The notes below the pieces were generated by a model. It was not told the DNA's origin and did no database searches. It was given only the letters and a program-made list of their open reading frames with translations. From Talinum fruticosum (lineage: Eukaryota; Streptophyta; Magnoliopsida; Caryophyllales; Talinaceae), in contig JAITYX010000011.1 of the NCBI GenBank assembly GCA_021018815.1, forward strand, positions 5,904,501 to 5,968,500: a stretch of DNA of 64,000 nucleotides. The letters are read 5' to 3'. Shown here piece after piece: positions 13,433 through 26,998 of the stretch. The number at the start of each line of letters is the position of its first letter. Position 1 is the stretch's first letter. The position numbers were made by a program, and so were the translations under genes.

Positions 13433-15944
13433 TCAACAAAGAAAACGTCCCAATATTGGTCCATATTGGGAAAAGAAAAACTTCCGAAATATAGCAAATA
13501 AGTGATACACGTTTGCTCCTTGCGAGTACTAGCTTAGTATAGTTCCAACACTATACAAATATAGCTACAGGGCATAAAAACCGCAAAGCGATGAGTCGGA
13601 CCCTTTTCGGGGTAGTCGAAACAGGAGCATTGGGAAATTCGGACAAGTCCGAATATCCTCTCGCCCAATAAAGCATATCGAAGTTAAACAACATAAGTAC
13701 AATTAAAAATTGTGCCGAGACTCCCTGCCATCTTCCTCCTTGGTATCCTATGAGCGCTTAATGGTCCTGTTGGGAAGACTTCCGTCCACAAAAACACATC
13801 ACATAAATGCTTCAAGCAGAGGGTATATTGCCAACAGACAAATCATAGGTCTCTCAATAGTAATCCAATCAAATGAAATATTCCCTTTCCAACTGATATC
13901 TATAACAACCATGCAAGAATACTCCACTAGGGAGATAGTCTCGGATTTCAATGGGTACTCATCATCGACTATGGACTCACCTGGTGGCCATAGCCTCTTT
14001 GGCTGCCTGCCCGAGGAGGGGTAGCCTTGAGGGAATTGCCACCTAAGTAAGTAACGAGTACCGGAGATCCAAAATTGATTATTCAAGGAGAAAAATCAGG
14101 TCTCGACCACCAGTCTTGCTTACCATCAAAACTTACCCCTTTAAGCTTATTCCATATTTTGCCTAGGTACTCTTTACTAGGTGCTTGGGCCAAAAAAATT
14201 AGAAACCATAAACATAAGTCCCTAACAATATCTAGAAAACCAAGCAATAACTCGCAAAGTCCTCCACATAGGATGTGGTCTTTCTGCTTGTGAGCAGAGG
14301 TCCGAACTTATAGGCTGCAGGTGCAAAAGGTATACTCTCATCCCACCATGCCAATAAGAGTAAAACACAATGCACCAAAATGAAAACAAAGGCTTTAGAC
14401 CCAGAAAAATGACCAAAACAACAAAGACTCCATGTCCTAGGCCATAGTCTCATGCATAGTGTATGCAACCTGCCACGAGAGGGTAATAGTATTGACAAGA
14501 GCAATATTTTCACCAAGAAAGCGAGTATCTAACAGGATGAGGTAGAATGAAAGGACCCCAGTGATGAAAAAGCAAAACAGAAGTGCAACGGTGAGAATTA
14601 AAATGATCTACTCGAGGTCCCTGTAAGTTGAGAAAAAGGCAAAACTAGTCCAAACGAGAGTGTAAAGAAAAGTGAGGCTGGCAAAAATAAGACCTCCCAA
14701 AAGTCACGAGACACAAATGGAACAAAGGAGAGGGGACAATAACAAAGAGTTCGAAACAGACAAGCAAAAGCGGCCCGATCTAAAATAAGACACAACATAG
14801 ATTCAATGAGAAGGGAACAAAGGAAACCAACAAGTTTTTCTTGAATTTAAGCATAACCGCAATGTAAACCGAAAGGAATTGAGCATTCATAAAGTAGAAC
14901 CTCGAACGCACTTACTTAACACCTTGAATAATTCCAAATTAAAATGACAAACCCAAGATTCAAAAGAAAGAATACAGACTGCGCACCCACAATCCCAAAA
15001 GATGCCTTTTCCAAAACCCTAAGAGTAATAACACATCTTAGTCTTAGAAGAAAATACAAAGCAAGTCCAAACAACAAATCTCCACCAGAGAGACAAACCT
15101 TTAAAATAACTCTTACTAAGAAGATTAGAGAAAAGGACCATAGTAAGACCCATACAGGAGCAACCAGAGCTGAACCCAACTAATGAATAAGTTACATGCC
15201 AATCGAGCTTAGCCAAGTTAATCAACCTCATCAAACAATCGGTGGAAAGCAGAAAAAAGATGAAGAGATAAGGGGAAGAGAAACATACCTGATGTGAAGC
15301 TAAAAGAACAAAAGCAATGAGAAAAACCCTTCCCTCAGCTGAATAATCGAACTATACTCACTTGTGGTAATCCAATAGCTATGAAGCAAGGGTCGAAAGA
15401 GGCGACAACAGATGAATTTGGCTGTTGTGAAGCTATGTGGGCTAGAAGAATGAGAGCGGAACCGGACTTCGGGGCCATCAACACAAATCGTATCCAAAAA
15501 TCCGATCGTATCATCAAGAGAAAACTCGAAGGCCGAGATTGACAATCTAGCTCGGTAAGGGTCTCCGAACAAACAACATCGAAGGTGAAGTAAAAGGGCG
15601 ATTTGACTCCATCATCGCCATAGCTTATTGAGTTAATCGAACTAATATCTAGAATCCCGAACTAAGCGCAACCGCAATATCATAAATCCACCAACAAATA
15701 GCAACATAATTCGGAGAAAAATAACGGAATTCGGATCTAATTTGAGAGAAAAGCAAGGAAAAGCAGAGCAATGAGAAGACGGAAGATGGAGCGAGAAGCG
15801 AGTAAAAGGTTAGGTTCATGGTGAAGGGTGCGGCGGAGAGGAAGAAGATGAAGAGGGTCCGGAGGTTTTTTTACTTTAGGTTTCCAATTCATCGAGCATA
15901 TCTCTCTAGATTTCCTTCTCTCTCTAGAGTTTATATACTCTCGA
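13433..15944 (-). other. LINE 5' leader / decayed ORF1 region
   Basis: The stretch between the 5' target duplication and ORF2. On the minus strand it is strongly T-rich and carries many short open frames. None has a recognisable CCHC zinc knuckle or DUF4283-type ORF1 domain. The first 100 nt include GAGAGTATATAAACTC and a CT-rich stretch, which could be an internal promoter. It is either an eroded ORF1 plus 5' UTR or an unusually long non-coding leader; the sequence alone does not decide. Confidence 0.55.
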
Positions 15945-15958
15945 GCTCACATAATGAT
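15945..15958. repeat. Target-site duplication of the LINE, 5' side
   Basis: GCTCACATAATGAT is the partner of 9225-9238 with one mismatch (G/A). It marks the LINE 5' end on the minus strand. Confidence 0.85.
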
Positions 15959-17789
15959 CTTAATTACAAATGAGTTAAACTAAATTTGCTATCTCCTTTC
16001 TATTCATATAGTGTTCCGATTAAGTCAACAAATAATTGTACTCGTCAATGAGATATTAGCTAATATTTAAATAAGATCATAAAAAAATATGTTATTCAAA
16101 TTTTAATTGTTTCCGAAGAAACTAATGACAATGAACAAAAAACCCGAGTTTATTCTAGGTGCCTAATAGTGTGTCCGATTTTTGTCATCCTATCTTTCTT
16201 CCTGTAAAGAAGGTTGAGGCCTTAAAAGTTGCCCAAATCAATCGAGTTAGTTCTGGAATAAAAGCATGGGCCCAACAAAGATGTGACATTTGCTCAAAAA
16301 CAATATGAATCTTGATAATTTAAAAATTTGTGACAGGATCCAAATATTTGAATTAGGTGGGTAGGTGGCTATTTATATCTTATGAGATGATGCACAAGTG
16401 ACACTTAATTTATGGAATAAGTTACCTAATATTGAGCTTTTGGGCTTTAGAAGAGGCCCATTTTGGCCCTGACTGATGAATCCTTATTGTGGGACCTTTC
16501 CCTGGACCCATAAAATATAGAGTTTTTAAGTGGTAACATGAAAAATAGGGTATTTTTTGGATTAGTAACTATTTTGTATATTTACGTGCATCATTATACA
16601 TTATATAAATGTCTCCATTATTGCTTTTTACTTAATAAATTAATTCTTAATATAGTGGTTAATTATTATTGAGATTTTAGATAGATCGTATGTGAAGTCC
16701 GGTGAGGTCATCCAACCCTACTTTCCAATAAAAAGGAATAGTATATATAAAAACAGCAGTATATATAAAAACCTAGGCTTCTATAAAAAATAGGAAATCG
16801 ACCAATGTTATTTGATTAAATCTAATTGACCCCTATATTTACTAATCCTATATTTGCTAAAATACTCAAGATTTTTTATTTAATTTTCGCAAATTCATAA
16901 CCCCTTATAGGGATGGCAACAGGGAGGGTCGGGGTTGGAAGTGCCCTCAATGTCATCGCCCCCACTTCTTGGATCTCACCCTCGTTTTGGGGAAGGGGGA
17001 ACTTCCCCGTTCCCATCCGTGATGAATTTCCATTCTGTGATGGATTTCCAATCTCTGTTCACAAAGCCTATGTTAGATCAATCTCAAAACCACATGACTT
17101 AAAATTACTCAAAAACTCAAATAATAATCACAATAAACCTAACGTTTAGAAATGGCACCAAATGAATTAACCATCCTGTTCAGTTATGGCATGCAAACGT
17201 CGAGTTGGTCAAACTGGAAATCAATGGTTTGCTGAGTTGGATGGCAACTGACCGTACATGTATAGTGGCCGATAAATTATATTTTTTAAAAAAATAAGAA
17301 ATGTCATTAGTTTTTTTTTTTTGTTTGAAAATCTAAATAATAACTCTCCCTCTATTTCCTTTTAACCCTCTCCTCCCACTAGATGTGAGCATTCAAGAAG
17401 ACAGCAAATTGATTTGAGCAGTAGAGATCATCAAATTAAAGCATTCAAGGTAAAGAAAGGGAACATTTATGATTGAAGTAATTTATAGTAGCTTGCTCTG
17501 AAATTAATAAATTATTATTCATTTAAATGCAATTTGGTACTTAAATTGGCATTTGATAGCTAGGGTTTACAGGGATTTAAAAGATTGTGTTTCTTCTGAT
17601 TTATTATTTCAAAAGTTTGATTTAGTAATGCATTTTTTGTGTTGATTGTCATGCGTATGGTTATTTACATCTTATTTTTTGTGTGTATTTGTTTTGGGTT
17701 GAAATCTTCGTGATGAAAGATGAAATTACCTTAAATTTGAACGATGATACAAAATTCGTGAGCAATAATAAGGGTCTGTTCATACGTAT
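15959..17789. other. Gene-free AT-rich spacer
   Basis: No coding region is supported. Short GGG/CCC-rich phrases at about 16.91-17.05 kb give an 78-codon open frame that looks like low-complexity repeat DNA rather than a gene. Two near-identical phrases of about 20 bp (AGTATATATAAAAAC) occur at about 16741 and 16758. Confidence 0.5.
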
Positions 17790-17930
17790 ATACAAAACAC
17801 ATATAAACAGAAATATAAATAGAAACGAACATAAACAAACATAAAAGAGTAGAAATGAACATAAACGAAAATAAACAAATATAAACGATACAAAAACGAA
17901 TATAAACGAATAGAAATGAGTTGTTAAATA
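17790..17930. repeat. Imperfect array of AAACGAACATA-type units
   Basis: There are about ten degenerate units of the form (A)TAAACGAA/AAACGAACATA in direct orientation. A second short array of the same unit occurs at 18455-18500. The two arrays bracket about 530 bp that include a CT-rich stretch and a (TAA)n run. The layout suggests subterminal repeats of a small non-autonomous element, but no terminal inverted repeats or target duplication were established. Confidence 0.55.
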
Positions 17931-18375
17931 GATTATTTCACAATATCGAATATTTGTGAATAATGAAAATTTATGAAATTATTATATATAGTATTTTAAA
18001 ATATTTTATTTTTATTATAATGTTTCTCAAATAACATAAATTTTTATTATCATTTTTCTGAAATATAAAAAATATTTTATAGTTTGATAAAAAGAAAAAA
18101 TAATATTAAAATACTATCAAAAAATCTAAAAACCCCCTCAATTTTTTTTCCTTCTCTTACTCGCTCTCACTGTCTTTCCATCCCTCTCGGTCCGCTGTCC
18201 TCTCTCTCTCTTTGCTCGACTCTCCAGTCTCCTTCTCTAATTGTCTCTGTCGCTCCAATTCTCTCCGGTCCACTCTTCACTCTCTCTAGGCTCGAATCTT
18301 TGTGTTGCACTTGTTCTCGACAAATGACTAAGCAAACCCGAGCGTATAAGCAGCGACGAAAGAATGCCCAACAAA

Positions 18376-18377
<2 letters not shown>

Positions 18378-18447
<70 letters not shown>
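18378..18447. repeat. (TAA)n microsatellite, about 23 units
   Basis: A perfect trinucleotide run of 70 bp. On the minus strand it reads as a poly-Tyr or poly-Leu open frame, which is an artefact of the repeat and not a gene. Confidence 0.97.
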
Positions 18448-18449
<2 letters not shown>

Positions 18450-18454
18450 CCTAA

Positions 18455-18500
18455 AATAGAAACGAATATAAACGAACATAAACGAACATAAAACATAAAT
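18455..18500. repeat. Second AAACGAACATA-type array
   Basis: Three to four units in the same orientation as the array at 17790-17930, immediately after the (TAA)n tract. It probably marks the other side of the same small element. Confidence 0.5.
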
Positions 18501-18990
18501 ATATGTTGTTTTTCATATAAATCGAACAGGTTTTAGTAAATTAAAAAAAGAAGAAGTTAAACTAGGACAAATGGGTGGTCAAGAAATAGATCATGTGGTG
18601 AAAATAATTAATGAGATAGCAATAAAAATTTAATTAACAAGACTAGGAAAAAAAAAAAAAAAGAATGGGGAACCTAGCTACTTGCTGGCCTAAATAAAAT
18701 AACATAGGAAAGACTCGTATTTTTAGAGCATCCGCAACCCGAGGAGCGCTAATCTCGGACGAGTGAGGTGGCAAGCGGCCTCAAGTGTGCCATCCCACAG
18801 TGAACGTGCGGTTTTCCAAGGCGCACGTGAAAGCTCGTTACTTAACGCCTTTCTCAGGCCAATCTCGAGGCTACATGGCTTCGTGTGATTAGTCCAAGAA
18901 AGGCCCCTTAATTCATTCTCTCTCTCTATGTGCTAGGTCTTTGTTTGGGAAATTGTTATAACAATAATTTCCACTGCAACATGCTATTAA

Positions 18991-19614
18991 GGGTGTGTTT
19001 GTTTGAGTGGAAAATATTTGCTCGGAAAATTATCATTCTATTTTCCAGGTGTTTGGTAGCATAAGTGATGGATAAATATTTTCCGGATGAAAATAATTTC
19101 CCTCAATCAAGGGAAAATAAATTTCCTTTCATGAGGAAGGAAGTTAATTTTCCTCTTCCTCAATCAAGGGAAAATAAAGTCTTATCAGTGGGAGTTCAAA
19201 TTCTAAGTTTCTCTTACTTTGTCACCTTCAATTTCTTTTTCCAAGTTTGTTATTCTCTTTTTCCCTTTTTGTTGTAAAGTTTATAGATGAAAAGTTTTTT
19301 TACAGTATTTGTTTCTTTTTTTTAATTTCTATTATTTTAGACATGGAAAAGTTTGATTATAAGGAGATGTACAAACTTATCAAATTTAGATGCTCATATA
19401 TATATATATATATATTGAATTAGTTATTTACCTTTTCTTTCGTATTTATGAGGTTTTTATGGTTGGTTTTTGTATTTAAATAGTTAGTTTAGAAAATTAT
19501 TTTTCTTATACCAAACAAAGGAAATTGTGGGTGGAAAATAGTTTTCCTTGAAATTCATTTTCCCATGAAAAATAATTTCCTCGGAAAATATTTTCCGCCC
19601 AACCAAACACACCC
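18991..19614. mobile_element. Tourist-like MITE (PIF/Harbinger type), 624 bp
   Basis: The left end GGGTGTGTTTG and right end CAAACACACCC are perfect inverted repeats. The similarity continues inward: both ends share GGAAAATATTT in inverted orientation and several GGAAAAT-type phrases. TAA at 18988-18990 and at 19615-19617 is the 3-bp target duplication expected for PIF/Harbinger elements. The interior is AT-rich with no transposase. Direct sequence evidence is strong; the superfamily assignment follows from the TIR start GGG..GTTTG and the TAA duplication. Confidence 0.85.
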
Positions 19615-19975
19615 TAAAAGTTTGGAAAATTATAAAATTTTTTTTTTGGTTGTCTTCTATAATTCTCCTCTTATTTACATTTTCCTAAAATCATAAAAAT
19701 TGTTACAATAAGTAAAATGAAGCATTGCAATTATGATTGTATCTTTTTTTATTCAATAAAATTTCTAATATTGCATCATTCGTTTTAAAAAGTTTTCCAA
19801 CCTAAAATGCTGAATTTACAGGTTGTATTATCGTAACAACATTGCAGTTATTATTGTATTTTTTATTTAATAAAAATTTTAATATTATTGTATCATTGTT
19901 TTAAAAAAATGTACAACCTAAAATAATTAATTTCAATCTTCACAAGTGCACCGAATAATTTTCTTATATTTTATG

Positions 19976-21618
19976 TGAAAATTTGCTCTTGGAGAGCCTA
20001 AGTCAACCTGGGGGGTGAATAGGGTGATGAGGAAAATTAAACAATTTTCACGCCAACACAAACCAAAAGCAGATTGTGAGTCTAGATTGAACTCGAAAGA
20101 TAAATACACGGATATCCGTGGAAACCCTCCTGGAGTAGAAAATCACGGATAATGTCAATCCGTACACCAAGTCAAATTCACTAATTGAATCCTCAATTAC
20201 AATGGATATGACTACCCAAATTTGTTCCTAAACAAATCTATTATAATTTTCCTAAACTCAAAATTTACCTTATCCGATCGACCTAGTACTTCCAAGTTGA
20301 AGCTACCTTATCAACTTGGGATCCTCCATTTTTTCCCAAGGTTAGAAGTTTCCTTACTCGACCCGCTACTTCCAAACCGAGGTAACCTTTACAGTTTGGG
20401 ACAACTAAGTTGAGGTAACATTTACAACTCAATTAGAGAGAAAGAGTAGAAGAGTAGTAAGAATTACAATACATCCGACTCGAAGAATACAACTCGGAAT
20501 ATTAGAATTACAATTTGGGAGTTGTATGCTAGAGAAGATGTTCAATACTGGTCTCTCTTCTTCTTCCATTCATCGGTTGAAATCTTATGCTAAGGCATTT
20601 ATAAATAGTCCGCCTTGAACAGATAGCTGTTGAGCCTCCAACGTCTTTATGTTGAAGTTGTCTAAGTCAATTAACCATTGTAACGGATAGATCGAATCAC
20701 TCATATTTCGAGCCACTTTGAAATAGCCGCTGTGCTTTGATCCTAACTCCCAATAACTCTTTTTCTAACTTTTGTAAACTGGAAAAGTAGAAAGAAAAGA
20801 CCGTTAGACTCGTAAATAAAATATTACCCAAAACAAGAACAAACAATGTTGTCGATCAATTATGAGCTTTTCCGTAAATTCCAACTTTTTGTCCGGCGAG
20901 TGCTTTAACGGTCAAAAGTTTTTTGTTTTTGCTTTTTCTTCAGATAATTGACATTAGAAAAACATGCAAAAACATTAAGTACAATAGTTCTCAAAGTATA
21001 AACATACTTTGTTCCATAATTAGATAAGCATTAGTCTAAATAAAGTATTTAATGACTAATTATCCTTAATTTATTAATCTGAAATATTTCAAGTCTAATA
21101 TTCAATATACTCAGATTCTAGATATACCAAAACTCATAAATAAATCATTCAATCTTAATGGGCACATGAATTATTTAGACATTTTACAATTACGAATGAT
21201 TAAGCAAATAATAGCGTAAGTTTCTGGGTTAAGCATGATTCAAATAATTCAAACCCAAATCAAATCATAATGTTTACCATGATAAAATAGACATGATAAA
21301 TGAGAGAAGACTTACGCAAACTAAATGTCTTAATCTAACTAAAGAGGTCAAAATCCGAGATCCGAATAGGTCGGTTTAACTCGGTTTGTCATAACTAACT
21401 TAGATTTTACTTTTTGAGTTTCGGACTTAGTCAAACAAAATTAATATACTTAAGTCTAAATTTAGTCAAGAATAAGTCATATTGAAATGATGAATTTTAA
21501 AGCATATGACTTAGTTAAATAAATTTCTTTTAGGATACTTCTTGTTTTATCCTAAATTTAGATGAATGCATGAAATCAAAACACATTCATGGGGTTAGTC
21601 GATCATACCTAGTCTTTA
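19976..21618 (-). mobile_element. Diverged solo LTR related to the 44.7-kb Sirevirus
   Basis: Its left end (TGAAAATTTGCTCTTGGAGA) aligns with the LTR start at 44713 (TGAAGGTTTGCTCTGGGAGA). Further collinear matches include GGGGTGAATAGGGTGATG, GTGGAAACCCTCCTGG, GTCAAATTCACTA and CTCAAAGTATAAA. A TATA-like TATTTATAAATG lies on the minus strand near 20.60 kb, at the equivalent place. Length (about 1.64 kb) matches the intact LTRs. No internal coding region flanks it, so it is best read as a solo LTR formed by LTR-LTR recombination. The right boundary is approximate: AGTCTT at 21611-21616 aligns with the family end. It is clearly older than the pair at 44.7 and 54.0 kb. Confidence 0.75.
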
Positions 21619-21675
21619 TAATGAAAATAAATAATAATACAAAATAAAAGAAGTAAACTAAAATTTTAGAGTAAA

Positions 21676-23394
<1,719 letters not shown>

Positions 23395-23617
23395 GATGCC
23401 CCTGATGATTTTAAAACTATGCAGAAGATGCCGCGCAGCCAATCCTCCACCCAGCCCACCTAGATTCGAATGCGGGTGGGAGCAATATTCTTCATTTGTG
23501 AGGATATTGTGTGGTGGAGGTTAATGGGCTTGACACTCTCCTATCCCCGACCTGTTAAGCTTGTTGAGCTTTCCCTGAGATAGGGGTCCAATAAGTGACT
23601 CACTTAAAAAAAAAAGT
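23395..23617 (+). mobile_element. Candidate SINE-like insertion
   Basis: A short, less AT-rich island containing a B-box-like GATTCGAATGC (pol III consensus GWTCRANNC) near 23.46 kb and ending in an A-run (about 23606-23617). The island contrasts with its AT-rich surroundings. A convincing A box and target duplication were not found, so a chance GC island or a fragment of another repeat remains possible. Confidence 0.25.
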
Positions 23618-24164
23618 TAGGAAGTGATGAAACCATAGCTGGTATTCTTTTAATTAAAACGATGAAAGGAATATTCCATAACAATTTTGGATTTTTTTCC
23701 TTTTTTAATTTTTTTGTTTAAGTTCCCGTTCTTGTTTTCTTAAGTAGAACCTTTTCTTTTCTTTTCTTTTCATTTTTTCCCAATTTTTGTTACAATTTTT
23801 TAGTAGCCTAACAATAGAATGCTTTCTACAAGAAAAATCATAGTCGAATTTTTCCTGAACTTTGTTTTACATTTGTAAGATTTCTTTTATTAAAAAATAA
23901 TTGTATAATACATTTTATTAAAAACATTTTGTGGGACCAATATATCCTTTTTATAGAAAAAGGAATTTATTAATCAAAATTGAAAAGTCATTTGATATCT
24001 ATGATAAAAATTATTCAATAAGAATAAATCCAAAACATCAAAATAAATCCTTATTTACGTGAAACTAATGGTAAATATATTGTTGAACGATTCTAAACTT
24101 GTAACATCCTCCTGGCAACTAACTATGTTTTTCAACATTATTGCTTCTTTCTTAAACATCATCT

Positions 24165-24172
24165 ACCACAAT
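24165..24172. repeat. hAT target-site duplication, left
   Basis: ACCACAAT here pairs with ACCATAAT at 27484-27491 (7 of 8). An 8-bp duplication is diagnostic of the hAT superfamily. Confidence 0.8.
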
Positions 24173-24290
24173 CAGTGGCGAATCCAGGAATTTAAGGAAG
24201 GGGGTCGAAATAAATGAAATAATAGTGTATATAATAAAAAAAGTTAACATCTATTTTTAAAATTAAGATGACATAACGATAACATTACAT

Positions 24291-26748
24291 CTAATACAAT
24301 TGTGTTCGACGAGTTCTCATATTTTGAAAGCGCTCCATGATATCATCATTAGATATACTTTCAAACAAATCATCCTCAAAGTAAGTAATAACAGTATCAT
24401 TCAAAAACTTATCCGATATCCGATTGCGTAAGTTGGTCTTGATATACTTCATCGAAGAAAAACTCTTTCAACTCGTTGTTGTAGAAACAGGTAAAATCAA
24501 TGTCAACTTCAAAAGCAAGTGTACATGGGGAAAACTCATATATTTCTTGGTTTTAATCATCCTTATGGAGAGTTCACCAAGTCCATTCAAGTTAGAGAAT
24601 CTCTCATCATTAAGTATATTATCAATGAAAGTATCCAATTCACCACTAAGAACTTCAATGCCTAATTCATCAAAATCATCTCGATACAACCGAGCCATTT
24701 TGAGTATCTTGTTCTTGTCAAAGTTGGAGAAAGAGTTAGCAGGATTCAAACAAGCCAAACCAAGAAGCAACTCGGTGCTTGCTTACGTAAAGTGACTATC
24801 GAGTTCTAGCATTTGCATATCAAGAATCGAATAGAACACATCAACATGATAATAATGCTCATTTGTCACGGAAGAAACTCTACGTTTTGACTTTCCTCGA
24901 GCACGAAGAGGAGCGAAATCATCCATGTTAGGAATCTCAATATCATGCTTCACACAAAATGAACTAACATCATCTATCAAAGAGTCCCATCCTTGATCCC
25001 TTGCACGCTGCAATTGTTTCTTAGTCTGTGTTAAGAAGTGATATTGCATTAACAATGTCTTGATCCCTTCTTTGCAGAGCTTGACTCAATGCATTAGTAA
25101 TGCCTAACACCAATTTCATTAGATGTAATAAAAAAGCAAAGTCATATGTTTGAATACCATCTAAAACAGACTTGACTTTTAACTTTATCTTGTGGCTCGG
25201 TTCCATCGGTTGCAAGAGCATCAAGCACATCAACAATTGGAGCAAACATGACAATAAGATTCATGAATGTTTTTATAATGAGAGCCCCAACGAGTGTTAC
25301 TAGGTCTTTGAAGTCCAACTTCTTGATTCAAACATTTTCCGATCCGAACCTCCCCATTCGCAATGCTTCTTCAACTTTTTCCGATTGTTTTTTCGATATT
25401 CATATCTACGCTTATAAGAGCCTCCAACCATATTCAAAGTCAAATTAACCAAATCAAGAAACTTTTCAATATCAACATGTTTATGAGCAATCGCCACAAG
25501 AGTCAATTGAAGTTGATGAGCAAAACAATGAACATAATGTGCTTGATGGATTTTCTTGCAAAATCAAACTTCTAAGCCCATTGATGTGACCTCTCATATT
25601 ACTAGCCCCATCATACCCTTGTCCTCGTATTCGTGATGGGCTCAAGGATAATTGACTAAGCACAGAATAAATTTCTTCTTTCAATAACACAGCGAGTAGT
25701 ACTAGTAACATGGATAAGACTAGCCCACCGTTCCATGACAAACCCCATTTTATCAACATATCTCAAAACAATGGCCATTTGTTGCTTACAAGAAATATCA
25801 CGGGATTCATCGACTAATACGGAAAAATATCCATCCCCGATTTCTTGAAGAATAGTATTAATAGTTTCCCTTGAACAAGCACTTGCAATATCTTTTTGAA
25901 TTGGTGGGGATTACATTATACAATTTCCAGGAGCATTCTTCAAAATAACATTTCTAACTTTGTCATTCTTTTCCCCATGAAACTTTAAAATCGTTCTAAA
26001 AAGTCCTTTTCCTCTTGAAAATTCGCTCTCATCATGTCCTCGGAAAGGCAAACCTTCGGACAATATAATCCTTGACACATCAATCGAAGCATTTAAACGA
26101 GTCCTATACTCAACTTTAACTTCTTCAAATTGTTTATCTAATGTAGTTTGTATGGATTGTCTTTCCATCATCGGATCTTCACATCGTTTAACACATTTAT
26201 TATGTGTACTATTCACTCCACTAACGTGCCTATGGAATCTATCTGTCTTATTCCAACTTTGAAATCCTTGTGAATGCATCCCCCCAAAATGGGTCATTTC
26301 ATCGTTTTTGAACAAATAACAACACAAGCAAAATGCATCATCTTCCTTTATGCTATATTCTAACCAATTACTTGTACAAATCATACCAGGAGACATTGAA
26401 TCTATGCATATATCTAGACATTAACGTTTGAAGGAAATTATGATTTCGGGGTTGAAAGGGACCTTTTTGAAGATATGCTCTTCTTACCTCATCTTGTTCA
26501 TCGGGATGATATCGTGACATTGGTTTTCTTGCTTCCGGATCGGATGGAAGTGCATTGACATCAACTCGACTTCTCCCAGTAGAAGAGGGATTGTCATTTA
26601 CATCACACGTTATAGGGAGAGATTGGCATTTGCATCACAAGTTGTTGGGGAAGGATTTGTATTTGCATCGCCTTCTTCATTCGATGGTAAATTTTCAGAT
26701 TTAGAACTTGAAGGAATGGAGGGTTCTGTTGCTATCTTTTGAAATATC
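24291..26748 (-). pseudogene. hAT transposase, TTF-type zinc finger / DUF4371 / C-terminal dimerisation domain (broken)
   Basis: Pieces in order along the minus strand: a Ser/Asn-rich N-terminus; KPMSRYHPDEQDEVRRAYLQ, then GPFQPRNHNF (start of the TTF-type finger, about 26.5 kb); WLEYSIKEDDAFCLCCYLF (26.35 kb); DUF4371 strings such as IRGQGYDGASNMRGHINGLR (about 25.6 kb); and a C-terminal hAT dimerisation region with ERVFSSMKYIKTNLRNRIS and ISDKFLNDTVITYFEDD. It ends at a TAG whose last base is 24291. At least five frame changes separate the blocks. One is a single-base loss just before ERVF, near 24.47 kb. The protein would bind the element ends and catalyse cut-and-paste transposition; this copy cannot do so as read. 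Confidence 0.87.
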
Positions 26749-26998
26749 TAAATATTTTGACCTACAATACGAATTTATCAACAAAAATCAAACCTATACC
26801 GTAAAATTTGTCTAAACAATGAGAAGTGAAATTGAAAAATCAATGAAATCACATAAATTAAGAATAGAATCAAAGAAATTAAACCTAATATTGCACAAAT
26901 TAAATCTTAAATTGATATAGAATAAAAAATTGTAGAAGTTAGAACTTACGGATCTAGAGAGAGCGAGAGTGTTTAGTGGTGGTGGCGTAGGCGGTGTA

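Larger units (their letters stand above)
9239..15944 (-). mobile_element. Near full-length L1-type LINE retrotransposon
   Basis: A 6.7-kb non-LTR retrotransposon lying on the minus strand. Its 3' end is a short poly(A) (T9239-9250 on the plus strand), and both ends abut a 14-bp duplication. Along the minus strand come a T-rich leader of about 2.5 kb, an endonuclease-reverse transcriptase ORF2 from 13432, a zinc-binding RT-associated domain and a terminal RNase H near 9.4-9.76 kb. Presence of the whole leader and a precise duplication indicate complete target-primed reverse transcription rather than a 5' truncation. The coding part is broken by stops and frameshifts, so the copy is probably inactive as read. 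No TCAGA pentamer was found in it by eye, which bears on the motif artefact discussed in the findings. Confidence 0.88.

Noticed and set aside
14222..14798. Hydrophobic minus-strand frames that could look like membrane proteins
   Set aside because: They lie in the T-rich LINE leader, where Phe/Leu-rich frames arise by composition.
18167..18496. Open frames of 80-109 codons on the minus strand across the (TAA)n tract
   Set aside because: They consist mainly of poly-Tyr or poly-Leu encoded by the microsatellite, with no protein-like flanks.
17790..18500. CRISPR-like array from the regularly repeated units
   Set aside because: Units are short, degenerate and without unique spacers, and the genome is plant nuclear.
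18725..18900. AGAGCATCCGCAAC phrase suggesting another non-autonomous transposon end
   Set aside because: The phrase is typical of plant repeats, but no matching opposite end or target duplication was found before the Tourist-like element.
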